Positions 40,442 through 49,085 are shown, counted from the stretch's first letter. The stretch: 64,000 nt of DNA from Mesorhizobium caraganae (GCF_016836705.1 NZ_JAFCGY010000001.1:1240001-1304000), one strand, 5' to 3'. Notes: generated by a model not told the origin, from the sequence alone. Translations and numbers: made by a program.

Positions 40442-41365
40442 ATGGCCCAGTCGCTCGCTCGCAACTTTACGATCAGGAACGTGCTTCTGGCCGGCATTCT
40501 CTTGATGCTGGCCGGCGACTTCATGTTTGCGCTGAACGACGCGATGGGCAAATGGCTGGTCGCCTCTTTCTCGGTTGGCCAGGTGGTGTTTATCCGCTCG
40601 ATCGGCGCGTTCATCGTGCTTGGCCCGATGATCGCCAACCAGGGCACTGCGAAGCTGTTCCAGATGGAGCGGCCTGTCCTCCAGTCTCTGCGCGTGGTTG
40701 CGACAACGGTCGATACCGCTCTGTTCTATGCCGCCGTTGTCTATCTGCCGCTTGCCGACGTGATGAGTTTCTACATGGCCGGGCCGATCTATGTGGCGGC
40801 GCTGTCGCATTTCCTGCTCGGCGAAAAGGTCGGATGGCGCCGCTGGGCTGCCATCCTGGTCGGCTTCTGCGGCGTGCTGATTATACTGAAGCCGTCCTCG
40901 GCGGCGTTTTCGCTCTCCTCGATGTTCGCGCTGGTCGGCAGCATTGCCTTCGCTTTCGCCATCATTCTCAGCCGCCGCCTGCGCGGCACCAGCGACACCA
41001 CACTGGTCACCTGGCAGACGATCGGCACTCTGCTGGTCGGCGCCGTGATGACCATCGGTGCCTGGCGCACGCCCTCGTCGCTCGATTTCGGAGCCATGCT
41101 CCTGCTCGGCATCGTCTCCTGCAGCGCCCATCTGATGATTACCAGGGCGCTGAAGCTGGCGCCTGCCTCGACGCTGGCGCCGCTGCACTACAGCCTGCTT
41201 CTATGGGCGGTGATCTTCGGCCTGGCTTTCTTCGGCGATGTGCCGGGCCCGCGCATCCTGATCGGCTCGGCCATCGTCGTCCTCGCCGGCTTGTTCATCT
41301 TCCACCGCCAGAAGGTGGTGGAGACCGTGGTGCCGCCGGAGAACGTGCCGAAGGGCGTGAACTGA
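40442..41365 (+). CDS. EamA-family (DMT) transporter
   Basis: A 307-residue permease with ten hydrophobic helices. The first repeat begins GILLMLAGDFMFALNDAMGK and the second EamA half includes LVTWQTIGTLLVGAVMTIGA and a terminal segment ILIGSAIVVLAGLFIF. ATG 40442, with GGAG upstream, was chosen over a TTG 13 codons earlier. It lies 298 bases after codA in the same direction; the space holds a coding-like but start-less stretch. The substrate is unknown; a nucleobase-related cargo is conceivable from context only. Confidence 0.85.
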   Translation: MAQSLARNFTIRNVLLAGILLMLAGDFMFALNDAMGKWLVASFSVGQVVFIRSIGAFIVLGPMIANQGTAKLFQMERPVLQSLRVVATTVDTALFYAAVVYLPLADVMSFYMAGPIYVAALSHFLLGEKVGWRRWAAILVGFCGVLIILKPSSAAFSLSSMFALVGSIAFAFAIILSRRLRGTSDTTLVTWQTIGTLLVGAVMTIGAWRTPSSLDFGAMLLLGIVSCSAHLMITRALKLAPASTLAPLHYSLLLWAVIFGLAFFGDVPGPRILIGSAIVVLAGLFIFHRQKVVETVVPPENVPKGVN

Positions 41366-41376
41366 AGCGGCAAGCG

Positions 41377-41418
41377 TAAAGCGCTTCGAACGGTACCGTT
41401 TTGAAGCGAGACGCTTTA
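41377..41418. repeat. Palindromic repeat
   Basis: TAAAGCG (41377-41383) pairs with CGCTTTA (41412-41418) around a CTTC...GAAG stem centred on the palindrome CGGTACCG (41391-41398). It is a rhizobial-type intergenic repeat just after the EamA gene. Confidence 0.65.
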
Positions 41419-41591
41419 GCATTTGATAATAATACGATTATCGCTAGAATCACTGAAGTGTTCTGTCAAAATTTTCGGTATTTACATCGATATCTTGCGG
41501 AGTAGATTTCCTGCCGGGCGCAATCCCGGATTGATTCTTGGCGGGAATAGGCCAAGACCAATATCTCCGGGGAACTGTGATTGGGGGGATA

Positions 41592-42065
41592 ATGGGTAGC
41601 TTTTCAATATGGCATTGGCTGATCGTTTTGGTCCTTATCGGCCTGCCATTGATATTTGTTTTAAGAGCCCCGCCAGCTGGTAGCAATCGTTTCGGAGACA
41701 TACCGCCTCCTATGAGTTTTACGGAAGCTATTTCAAGCTTTTTCCAGAACTATGCGAATTTTTCGGGCAGAGCCAGCCGCTCGGAGTTCTGGTATTCCTA
41801 CCTCTTCATTTTCATAGTCGGCATCGTTGTGGTCATAGTCGATGCCGTGTTGAACAACGAAATTGTCTCATCGATTTGGAATCTTGCTATCCTTCTGCCG
41901 ACACTCGCCATGACCACGCGCCGGCTGCATGACATCAATAGAAGCGGATGGCATCAGCTCCTTGCGGGCTTGTTCCCCATCGGCACCATCGCGCTGATCG
42001 TCTGGTACTGCAAAAAGTCCGACGATACAGTGACGATGAGTGAAATAGAGCGGGTCTTCGAATAG
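41592..42065 (+). CDS. DUF805 family membrane protein
   Basis: A 157-residue protein with an N-terminal hydrophobic helix (SIWHWLIVLVLIGLPLIFVL), a Pro-rich linker, and a DUF805 domain containing FSGRASRSEFWYSYLF and TTRRLHDINRSGWHQLLAG. Three further membrane helices follow. The family is uncharacterised. The start at 41592 follows a GGGGGG ribosome-binding site. The gene and its upstream region use clearly more A and T than the neighbours, suggesting later acquisition. Confidence 0.83.
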   Translation: MGSFSIWHWLIVLVLIGLPLIFVLRAPPAGSNRFGDIPPPMSFTEAISSFFQNYANFSGRASRSEFWYSYLFIFIVGIVVVIVDAVLNNEIVSSIWNLAILLPTLAMTTRRLHDINRSGWHQLLAGLFPIGTIALIVWYCKKSDDTVTMSEIERVFE

Positions 42066-42075
42066 AGGCCGACGT

Positions 42076-42978
42076 CTAGCCCGCGCGCACAGCTGCAAGA
42101 TGGCGTGAAAACTCAGGCGTCTCCATCAGCGCCTTGCAGCGGGCGAAACGGCCGTCGGCATAGGCTCGGAAATCCTCGACCGGATTGTTGTTGGCAAGCT
42201 GGATCAACCCCCACAGCGTCCACAACAGGTCGCACATCGCCTTGTAGATGACGACGCGGCCGCGTTCGGCCGGCTTTGCCTCACCGCCGAAATAGGCGCG
42301 CATCATCTCTTCCTCTTGCGCTGCATCGAACCTGCCTTCGACCGAGAGGTCGCCGAGATCCCAGAGCGGGTCGTTCATCCCTGAGTATTCCCAGTCGACG
42401 ATCCACATCCGCTCGCCCGTATCGAGAAAATTCTCGCACAGCGGGTCGCAATGGCAGGCGGCAAGCGGCAGCTTGTGAGCGGCAAGGGCAGCACGCACGG
42501 TTTCGGATTCGCGCACGACGTCGTGGTAGCCGGGAGGCAAGGCCACGTCCTTGGTCGATAATACCTTGAGGTAGTCGTCGATCATCGCAAACAGCTCGAA
42601 GCGGAACGGAAACACTGCGCCGGACGCGTGCAGCTTGCGAAAGGCTTCGCCCGCGCGGGCCGGGCTACCGGCGCGCAGCTTGAACTTCTCCGGCGACATC
42701 GTCTCGGCGCCGGTAACGAAGCGGCTCGCCATCACGCCCGTCTTGGGGTCGACATACAGCACCTCGGGACTAACGCCGGCTTTGGCCGCCTCACGCGCCG
42801 CCACCGCTTCATTGGCGCGGTTGATGTACTCGTCGGTGCCTTTGCCGGGGATACGCAGGCAGATATCGCCGGCCCGGAAGACGAGATTGGTCATCCCGCC
42901 CAGCCGCTCCAGCGGTCCGTCATAGCCGGCCAGTGCCGGAATCGCCGCAAGTGTTGCGCGTACCTCGTCCATCCCCAT
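42076..42978 (-). CDS. Choline/aminoglycoside kinase-like phosphotransferase
   Basis: A 300-residue protein-kinase-fold small-molecule kinase of the LicA/choline kinase type. The Brenner motif is HCDPLCENFLD and the metal-binding DFE-like motif is VDWEYSGMND; the ATP-site region begins GGMTNLVFRAGDICLRIPG. It phosphorylates a small alcohol, possibly choline, ethanolamine or another amino alcohol. A second kinase of the same kind lies at 46176-47060. It is divergent from the methyltransferase gene. Confidence 0.85.
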   Translation of the reverse strand: MGMDEVRATLAAIPALAGYDGPLERLGGMTNLVFRAGDICLRIPGKGTDEYINRANEAVAAREAAKAGVSPEVLYVDPKTGVMASRFVTGAETMSPEKFKLRAGSPARAGEAFRKLHASGAVFPFRFELFAMIDDYLKVLSTKDVALPPGYHDVVRESETVRAALAAHKLPLAACHCDPLCENFLDTGERMWIVDWEYSGMNDPLWDLGDLSVEGRFDAAQEEEMMRAYFGGEAKPAERGRVVIYKAMCDLLWTLWGLIQLANNNPVEDFRAYADGRFARCKALMETPEFSRHLAAVRAG

Positions 42979-43084
42979 GCCTGTTGCCCCTGGCGTGTTA
43001 TTTCTTTCGATAACGGTTCCACAGTTTTCGCCGTTTGGCTATCATCGGTTCAAGGGTGAGCATCGAGCTGGCGGAGAAACAGCG

Positions 43085-43717
43085 ATGACGGGAAACAAGG
43101 ATCATGGCGGGCTCGGCGCCGCCTATGCGGCGCAACGGCCCGAGGACGTGGCCGCGATCTATGACAACTGGTCGGAAACCTACGATGCCGACATGTCGGC
43201 CGCCGGCTACCGCCATCCAACGATCTGCCTGGCCCTGCTCGCCCGCCATCTGCCGCGTGGCGCCGCCCCGCTGCTCGATGCCGGCGCAGGCACCGGGCTG
43301 ATCGGCGAATGGCTGGCCATTACCGGCTATCCCCAGGTCGAGGCGCTCGACATTTCGCAGGGCATGCTCACCAAGGCGGCGGCAAAGGGCGTCTATTCGG
43401 CGCTGCATTGCCTGGCGCTCGGCGGCCCGCTGCCCTTTGCCGACAATGCCTATGCCGGCATCGTCTCGGCTGGCGTCTTCACCTCCGGCCATGTCGGCGC
43501 TGACGGGCTGGACGAACTGATCCGCATCTGCCGGCCGGATGGCGTCATCGTGCTGACGGTCAAGAACACGCTGTGGAACGCCGGCTTTGCCGAACGCGTC
43601 GCTGCGCTCGAGGCTGAGGGCAGGGTCGTTCGCGCCGAGGAGACTGCGCCCTATGTCTCGATGCCCGGCGAGGTGGATACGGTGCCCAGCCGCGGCCTCG
43701 TGCTGCGCATGAGCTGA
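43085..43717 (+). CDS. Class I SAM-dependent methyltransferase
   Basis: A 210-residue Rossmann-fold methyltransferase. Motif I LLDAGAGTGLIGEWL binds SAM, the acidic residue lies in EALDISQGML, and LPFADNAYAGIVSAGVFTSG is motif IV-like. The N-terminus IYDNWSETYDADM matches the group annotated as Williams-Beuren-like methyltransferases. The ATG with GGAG upstream was preferred to an earlier start overlapping the divergent kinase. The acceptor is unknown. Its position between an amine-type kinase and a demethylating flavoprotein makes an amine or amino-alcohol acceptor plausible. Confidence 0.85.
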   Translation: MTGNKDHGGLGAAYAAQRPEDVAAIYDNWSETYDADMSAAGYRHPTICLALLARHLPRGAAPLLDAGAGTGLIGEWLAITGYPQVEALDISQGMLTKAAAKGVYSALHCLALGGPLPFADNAYAGIVSAGVFTSGHVGADGLDELIRICRPDGVIVLTVKNTLWNAGFAERVAALEAEGRVVRAEETAPYVSMPGEVDTVPSRGLVLRMS

Positions 43718-43725
43718 TCCAGGAT

Positions 43726-46179
43726 CTATACCTTGATCTTGCTCATCGCCGGATCGTACATCGGCTCGAGATGGATCTTGGCCCGCGTCCGCTCCATCGC
43801 CACCACCAGCTCATAGTCGCCTGAGCTGAGGAAGTCGTCGCTGACACCGTCGGCATTGCGCACATAGCCATAGCCGATGTTCTTAGCCAGCGTGTAGCCA
43901 TAACCGCCGCTGGTGAGGTAACCGACCGGTTCGCCATTGCGCAAAATCGTCTCGCGCCCGACCAGCACGATATCGGGATCGTCGACGGTGAAGCCGGCAA
44001 AGCGCTTCTTCAGTTCGCTGCCGCTGATCTTTTCGAGCGCCCGGCGGCCGACGAAATCGGTGTTCTTCCGCAGCTTCACCGCCCAGCCGAGACCCGCCTC
44101 CTGCGGTGTGTCGTTGGGCGTGATGTCGGAACCCCAAGCGCGGTAACCCTTCTCCAGCCGCAGCGATTCCAGCGCCCGGTAGCCGATCGGGCGGATGCCG
44201 TGCGGCTCGCCCGCCGCCATCAGCGTATCGAAGAGTTCGCCGGTGGCGGCGATCGGCACATGCAGCTCCCAGCCAAGCTCGCCGACATAGGTGACGCGCA
44301 GCGCCCGAACCGTGTGGCCGGCAATGGCGATCTCTCTGATATGACCGAATGGGAAGGCGGCATTCGAGACATCCGCCTCGGTGACCGCCGCAAGCACCTC
44401 GCGGGCGCGCGGCCCCATCAGCGACAGCGTGCCGAAATCCTCGGTGACATCTTTCAACGTCACGTCGAGTTCCTTGCCGACATGGTCGCCGATCCAGGAA
44501 AGGTCGTGCGTGCGGAAGCCGGTGCCGGTGACGATGTAGAATTTGTCCTCGGCGAGCCTGGCCACCGTCAAGTCGGCCTCGATGCCGCCGCGCGTGTTGA
44601 GCAGCTGCGTATAGGTCAGCCGTCCCATCGGCTTGGCGACATCGTTGGCGCAGATCCAGTCCAGCGCCTTTTGTGCGTCCGCACCCGTGATCTCGTATTT
44701 GGCAAAGGAAGACTGGTCGAAAATACCGACCTTTTCGCGCACATGCCGGTGCTCATCACCGACGGGCGCGAACCAGTTTTGACGGCCCATCGAATAGATG
44801 TCTTCAGGCTCGGTGCCCTCGGGCGCGAACCAGTTCGGACGCTCCCAGCCAAGCTTCGAGCCGAACACGGCGCGATGCTGCTTCAACCGCTCATAGAGCG
44901 GCGAGACGATGCGCGGCCGGCCCGATAGGTACTCCTCATGCGGAAAGCCGATCGTGTAGTGCTTGCCATAGGCTTCCAGCGTGCGGTCACTGACCCATTG
45001 CCGGTCGCGGTGCAGGCCGGAAAAGCGCCTGATGTCGACCACCCAGAGGTCGAGCGGCGCCTCGCCGTCGACCACCCATTGCGCCAGCACCCAGCCGGCG
45101 CCGCCACCCGACGCAATACCGAAGGCGTTGAAGCCGGCGCCGACGAACATGTTGGCGCATTCGGGCGCGACGCCGAGGATGAAATTGCCATCCGGCGTAA
45201 AACTTTCCGGTCCGTTGATCATCTGCTTGACGCCGGCCCGCTCCAGCGCCGGCACGCGCGCGATCGCCTGGCTCATATGCTGTTCGAAATGATCGTAATC
45301 GTCGTCGAACAGCCGGAACTCCCAGTCATCGGGGACGTCGCCGCCAGGCAGGCCGGTTGCCCAGGCCTGCGGGTTCGGCTCATAGCCGCCCATCACTAGG
45401 CCGCCAACCTCTTCCTTGAAATAGGTGCGGCGGTCGGGGTCGCGGATGGTCGGCGCGTCGGTCGCCAGGCCGTCGATCTTCTCGGTGATGATGTACTGGT
45501 GCTTGACCGGCTGCAGCGGCACGGAAATGCCGGCCATCGCGCCGACCTGGCGCGCCCATTGCCCGGCGCAGTTCACCACCTTGTCGCAGGCGATGTCGCC
45601 CTTGTTGGTCTTCACAGCGGTGATGCGCCCTTCCTTCATGTCGAAGCCGGTGACGCGGACATCCTCGAACAGCTTCGCGCCATGCATGCGCGCGCCCTTG
45701 GCCAGCGACTGCGTGATGTCGGAGGGGCTGGCCTGGCCGTCGGTCGGCAGCCAGCTCGCGCCGACGAGGTCGCTGGTCTCCAGCAGCGGCCACATCTTTT
45801 TCACCTCAGCCGGTGACAGCAACTGCATGTCCATGCCGAAGCTTTTTGCTGTCGTCGCCAGCCTTTTGTATTCGGTCCAGCGGTCAGCGTTGGTGGCAAG
45901 CCTGAGGCACCCGGTCATCTTCCAGCCGGTGGCGAGCCCGGTCTCGGCCTCCAGCCCCTTGTAGAGCTCGACCGAATATTTGAGCACCCGGGTGATCGAG
46001 GCCGACGAGCGCAGCTGTCCGACCAGCCCGGCCGCATGCCAGGTCGAGCCGGAGGTCAGCTTGCCCTGCTCCAGCAGCACGACATCGGCCTTGTGGTCGC
46101 GCGCCAGATGATAGGCCGTCGAACAGCCGATAATGCCACCGCCGATGACGACGATGCCGGCTTGCGTTGGCAAGGTCAT
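43726..46179 (-). CDS. Dimethylglycine/sarcosine dehydrogenase-like flavoprotein with GcvT domains
   Basis: An oxidative N-demethylase of 817 residues. The N-terminal DAO domain has the FAD site VVIGGGIIGCSTAYHLA (about 10-26). SGSTWHAAGL carries His48, the position that covalently holds FAD in mitochondrial dimethylglycine dehydrogenase. The middle FAO_M-type linker and the C-terminal GcvT and GcvT_C folate-binding domains (LGWELHVPIAATG, GYGYVRN) follow. Such enzymes demethylate dimethylglycine, sarcosine or similar amines and pass the one-carbon unit to tetrahydrofolate. Its start overlaps the end of the upstream kinase gene by 4 bases (ATGA), so both products are made together. Confidence 0.9.
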   Translation of the reverse strand: MTLPTQAGIVVIGGGIIGCSTAYHLARDHKADVVLLEQGKLTSGSTWHAAGLVGQLRSSASITRVLKYSVELYKGLEAETGLATGWKMTGCLRLATNADRWTEYKRLATTAKSFGMDMQLLSPAEVKKMWPLLETSDLVGASWLPTDGQASPSDITQSLAKGARMHGAKLFEDVRVTGFDMKEGRITAVKTNKGDIACDKVVNCAGQWARQVGAMAGISVPLQPVKHQYIITEKIDGLATDAPTIRDPDRRTYFKEEVGGLVMGGYEPNPQAWATGLPGGDVPDDWEFRLFDDDYDHFEQHMSQAIARVPALERAGVKQMINGPESFTPDGNFILGVAPECANMFVGAGFNAFGIASGGGAGWVLAQWVVDGEAPLDLWVVDIRRFSGLHRDRQWVSDRTLEAYGKHYTIGFPHEEYLSGRPRIVSPLYERLKQHRAVFGSKLGWERPNWFAPEGTEPEDIYSMGRQNWFAPVGDEHRHVREKVGIFDQSSFAKYEITGADAQKALDWICANDVAKPMGRLTYTQLLNTRGGIEADLTVARLAEDKFYIVTGTGFRTHDLSWIGDHVGKELDVTLKDVTEDFGTLSLMGPRAREVLAAVTEADVSNAAFPFGHIREIAIAGHTVRALRVTYVGELGWELHVPIAATGELFDTLMAAGEPHGIRPIGYRALESLRLEKGYRAWGSDITPNDTPQEAGLGWAVKLRKNTDFVGRRALEKISGSELKKRFAGFTVDDPDIVLVGRETILRNGEPVGYLTSGGYGYTLAKNIGYGYVRNADGVSDDFLSSGDYELVVAMERTRAKIHLEPMYDPAMSKIKV

Positions 46180-47060
46180 GGCCGTGTTCCATATTTCGTG
46201 CGGTAATTGTCCAGCGCTGCGTCGAGCCGCGTCAGGTTCTCTTCGGTATAGGCGACGTAGTCGATGCCCGGCGCATCGAGATAAAGCTCGGAAACCATGC
46301 TCCACATCGCCTCGCGCAACAGTGATGCGCATTGCATGGCCGCATGAGAACGACGGATCGCCTCATCCGGCTCGCGCATGAAATAGGCGGTGAGGAAGGC
46401 GAAGGACTCGGCGTCGCTCATCTCGGCATTGGAGGCAACACCGGCAAGATCGAACATCGCGGTGTTGAAGCCGGCATATTCGAAGTCGATCAGCCATAGC
46501 CTGTCGCCGTCGTCAAGAATATTTGCCGGCAAAAGATCATTATGGCCGAACACGATCGGCAGCAGTTTCTGCGCCCGCTCCAACTCGTCGGCCAGCGCCA
46601 AAAGCCGTGGCAGCTCGTCGCGCTTGCGGCTGCCGCCTTCGCTCAGTGTGCGCGCATAGTCGCGGATGACATGGAAGACCCAGAACATGAAGCCGGCGCC
46701 GGAGATGTGATTGGGCATCTCGCGATGGAACCCGCGCATGAGCGCGGCCACCCGGCCGATATTGGCGCGCACGTCTTCGGCGACATAGGTTTTTGCGCCG
46801 AGGAATTCCGTGACCATGATGCCAGGTTCAGAATATCGAACCGCCGGCGCGAAGCCCGCTTCATGCGCAGCCCGCGATGTCATCACCTCGCGGTCGCGAA
46901 AGACGTGGTGGAACGGATAGTCCTGGCCCAAGCGCACGACGTGCCGCCCGGCCGCGTCCTTGACCAGGTAGTTTGCGTTGCTGAGGCCGCCCGGCAACGG
47001 TGCAATGTCGACGCTGCCGTTCCAGCAGGGCAGGGCCCGGATGCGATCTTCAGCAGTCAC
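46176..47060 (-). CDS. Choline kinase-like phosphotransferase, coupled to the demethylase
   Basis: A 294-residue choline/ethanolamine kinase-type enzyme. PLPGGLSNANYLVKDAAGRH is the nucleotide loop, FGHNDLLPANILDD the Brenner motif with catalytic Asp, and LIDFEYAGFN the metal-binding motif. The start is GTG (VTAEDRIRAL) with GGGGTGG upstream; the longer frame adds 39 residues unlike the family. It is the first gene of an operon with the demethylase and is preceded by a long structured leader. The motif set resembles true choline kinases more than aminoglycoside resistance enzymes. The substrate remains to be shown. Confidence 0.87.
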   Translation of the reverse strand: MTAEDRIRALPCWNGSVDIAPLPGGLSNANYLVKDAAGRHVVRLGQDYPFHHVFRDREVMTSRAAHEAGFAPAVRYSEPGIMVTEFLGAKTYVAEDVRANIGRVAALMRGFHREMPNHISGAGFMFWVFHVIRDYARTLSEGGSRKRDELPRLLALADELERAQKLLPIVFGHNDLLPANILDDGDRLWLIDFEYAGFNTAMFDLAGVASNAEMSDAESFAFLTAYFMREPDEAIRRSHAAMQCASLLREAMWSMVSELYLDAPGIDYVAYTEENLTRLDAALDNYRTKYGTRP

Positions 47061-47126
47061 GGGCCACCCCTGATTTGGCGGAGCTTCGACAAGGCGGCGC
47101 GCCGCGCAAAGAGGGTTGGGGGAACG

Positions 47127-47184
47127 CAAAAATCTCGTCGGTGCGGGACGCCGGGACTCTCCCGTCCCGCGCCGCACCGACGAG
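47127..47184 (-). terminator. Terminator/attenuator hairpin in the kinase-demethylase leader
   Basis: On the minus strand, CTCGTCGGTGCGG (47184-47172) pairs perfectly with CCGCACCGACGAG (47146-47134), with further inner pairing, and is followed directly by ATTTTTGCG. This has the form of an intrinsic terminator, about 67 bases before the GTG start of the kinase. In this position it would act as an attenuator. Confidence 0.7.
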
Positions 47185-47257
47185 CCCCTTTGGCCAGGTT
47201 TTGATACCCGGTCTCCGCCCCCGCGGATTTGAAAAGCCTTTGTGCCAGATCAATCCC

Positions 47258-47278
47258 AGACGGTCTGGCCAGACGGTC
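47258..47278. promoter_or_regulatory. Direct repeat / palindrome in the leader region
   Basis: AGACGGTC occurs twice (47258-47265 and 47271-47278) around TGGCC, creating the 12-bp palindrome GTCTGGCCAGAC (47263-47274). It could be an operator for the divergent DeoR protein or another regulator, or part of the leader RNA fold. Confidence 0.5.
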
Positions 47279-47283
47279 CGGTC

Positions 47284-47337
47284 CGTGAATTGCGGCTCTG
47301 CCATCACCCTCCCGTGGCAGTTCCGAAGCCTGTCACG
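47284..47337 (-). ncRNA. Structured 5' leader element, possible riboswitch-like domain
   Basis: Read on the minus strand, three nested helices fit together: CGTGA / TCACG (outer), GGCT / AGCC (middle, with a TCGGAA bulge) and CTGCCA / TGGCAG (inner, with loop CGGGAGGGTGA). It begins at the expected transcript start and lies about 100 bases before the terminator-like hairpin. It matches no riboswitch class that I recognise. It could instead be a protein-binding leader or a chance fold. Confidence 0.45.
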
Positions 47338-47343
47338 CGATCA

Positions 47344-47373
47344 ATGTCACGCCAGTGCCGCCTGGGTGTCAAT
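47344..47373 (-). promoter_or_regulatory. Putative promoter of the kinase-demethylase operon
   Basis: Minus strand: TTGACA (47368-47373), an 18-bp spacer and TGACAT (47344-47349). The -35 box is perfect, the -10 box weak. Transcription from here would give a leader of roughly 275 bases. Confidence 0.5.
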
Positions 47374-47479
47374 CAAATGTTGTGACTTTTTTTGGGTGTT
47401 TTGCCCGAAACCGCCTGCAATTCCTTTAAAAACGCCTGTATTGCCCTAAAACCGGGCAGATCGCAGATCGAGAGGCCAC

Positions 47480-48244
47480 ATGATCCATTCGAAACGGCAT
47501 GGCGAAATCCTCCGTCTCCTGAAGGAAGAGGGTACCGTCACCATCGCCAGCCTGGCGGACCGGCTGGGGGTCTCGCTTGAAACCGTGCGCCGTGATGTCA
47601 AGCCGCTGACCGGCAATGGCTCGGTGCTGAAGATGCATGGCGCCATCGGCCTGCCGTCGATGGCCGGCGAGGCGCCGTTCGAACGGCGCATGCGCGACAA
47701 TGCCGAGGCCAAGCGGCTGATTGCCCGCATGGTCGCCGCCACTATCCGGGACGGCGAATCGGTGATGCTGGACACCGGCACAACGACCTCGTTCCTGGCC
47801 CGCGAGCTGCTTGGCCACCGACGACTGACGGTGGTCACCAACTCGTCCGACATCGCCCGCACGCTGGCCACGGTCAACGGCAACAAGGTCTATATGGCAG
47901 GCGGCGAGCTGCGCAGCGATTCCGGTGCAGCCTTCGGCGCCTCGGCCATCGACTTCGTCAGCCGCTTCTCGGTCAGCCACGCGGTGATTTCGATCGGCGC
48001 GGTGGACGCCGCCGCAGGGCTGGCGGACTATGATCTGGAGGAGGCGGAATTCGCCCGCATGGTGCTGTCGCGCGGCCAGCGCTCGCTGGTCATCACCGAC
48101 CACACCAAATTCGGCCGCCAGGGTCTGGTCCAGGTCTGCGGCTTCGACGGTTTTTCCGAACTCGCCACAGACCAGCCGCCGCCGCGCGACATTGCCGCTG
48201 CCCTGGCGGGGGCAGGTGCACGCCTTAGCATCGCAGCCGCTTAG
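47480..48244 (+). CDS. DeoR/GlpR family transcriptional regulator
   Basis: A 254-residue DeoR-type repressor. The N-terminal helix-turn-helix reads ILRLLKEEGTVTIASLADRL followed by GVSLETVRRDV. The C-terminal sugar-isomerase-like sensor has MLDTGTTTSFLARELL, VVTNSSDIARTL and ITDHTKFGR. Members usually respond to phosphorylated metabolites, which fits a divergent operon that starts with a kinase (inference). GCCC/GGGC half-sites recur upstream of its start (47402-47459), possibly its own operators. Confidence 0.9.
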   Translation: MIHSKRHGEILRLLKEEGTVTIASLADRLGVSLETVRRDVKPLTGNGSVLKMHGAIGLPSMAGEAPFERRMRDNAEAKRLIARMVAATIRDGESVMLDTGTTTSFLARELLGHRRLTVVTNSSDIARTLATVNGNKVYMAGGELRSDSGAAFGASAIDFVSRFSVSHAVISIGAVDAAAGLADYDLEEAEFARMVLSRGQRSLVITDHTKFGRQGLVQVCGFDGFSELATDQPPPRDIAAALAGAGARLSIAAA

Positions 48245-48436
48245 CGAATTCTGATCCCCGAGCACCGGAGAGCGGAGCGCGTTTCCCGACAAATCTTTCG
48301 CTCAAGCCTGCGCTTCGCAATGTTCATGCGACCTGGAAGCGACCCGGCTTGGCCGCACCTTCCGCAACTTCCCGCCGGCGACGGTGTATAAGGTGTCCAG
48401 GATCAAGAACCTCAAAACCTATGACTGGCGTTTCTC

Positions 48437-49054
48437 ATGACCGATCCGCTGTCGGCGATCCTGGGCCTCGGCCTGCTCGGCGTCGCCTGCCTCGCCTTTA
48501 CCGAAAAGATCCTGCCGCTGCCGCCCTCGCATGTGCTGCTGCTGTTCCTCGGCATGACGGCAGCGCCTGATCTATCGAGGCTGACGGTCCTGCTCCTGGT
48601 GACCACGTTGTCCGCCATCACAGGCTGCCTTGTCTGGTATGGAGTGGGACGGCGGATTGGACTGGATCGCGCTGACAGGCTGGTCGAGCGTTTCGGCAAA
48701 TATGTCTGCCTGCGCTATGCGACCTATGCCAGGCTCGGCGAGGCCTACCGCCGCCATCACATACGGGTCTCCTTGCTGGCGCAGTTCATTCCGACGGTTC
48801 GCAACTACCTGCCGATCGCGGCCGGCGCGCTTCGCCTGCCGCTCTTGCCCTTCGCGGCGACGACGCTCCTCGGCGCCACTTTGTGGAACACCGGCTTTCT
48901 CATCACCGGCTACCTCATGCGCGGCAGCGGCCGGGATTCCTATGCCATCGGCTTTCGCATCATCGTCATCGTGGTGGCGCTGGAAGCGACCTTCATGCTT
49001 GCCTTGCGTTATGGCTCGGCGTGGCGGCGGGGCATCAGGCTGTTGTTCGGCTGA
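48437..49054 (+). CDS. DedA family membrane protein
   Basis: A 205-residue DedA/SNARE-associated-fold protein, a family of inner-membrane lipid transporters or scramblases linked to undecaprenyl phosphate or phospholipid recycling. Hallmarks are FTEKILPLPPSHVLLLFLGM at the N-terminus and the re-entrant segment FIPTVRNYLPIAAGALRLPL with the conserved Arg. Four hydrophobic helices are visible. The 192 bases upstream hold no recognisable gene. No functional tie to the neighbours is evident. Confidence 0.88.
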   Translation: MTDPLSAILGLGLLGVACLAFTEKILPLPPSHVLLLFLGMTAAPDLSRLTVLLLVTTLSAITGCLVWYGVGRRIGLDRADRLVERFGKYVCLRYATYARLGEAYRRHHIRVSLLAQFIPTVRNYLPIAAGALRLPLLPFAATTLLGATLWNTGFLITGYLMRGSGRDSYAIGFRIIVIVVALEATFMLALRYGSAWRRGIRLLFG

Positions 49055-49069
49055 GCGCACCGCGCCAGA

Positions 49070-49085
49070 TATCCTGCCAGGGATA
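49070..49085 (+). promoter_or_regulatory. Inverted repeat upstream of the LysR gene
   Basis: TATCC-TGCCAG-GGATA lies 50 bp before the LysR start and shares the TATC...GATA frame with the LysR box at 50064-50080. It may be an autoregulatory site. Confidence 0.4.

Noticed and set aside
47050..47307. 85-codon minus-strand frame within the kinase leader
   Set aside because: It starts GTG-ATG after GGGAGG but runs through the terminator hairpin and into the kinase gene. It has no family pattern and no run of one amino acid that would suggest a leader peptide.
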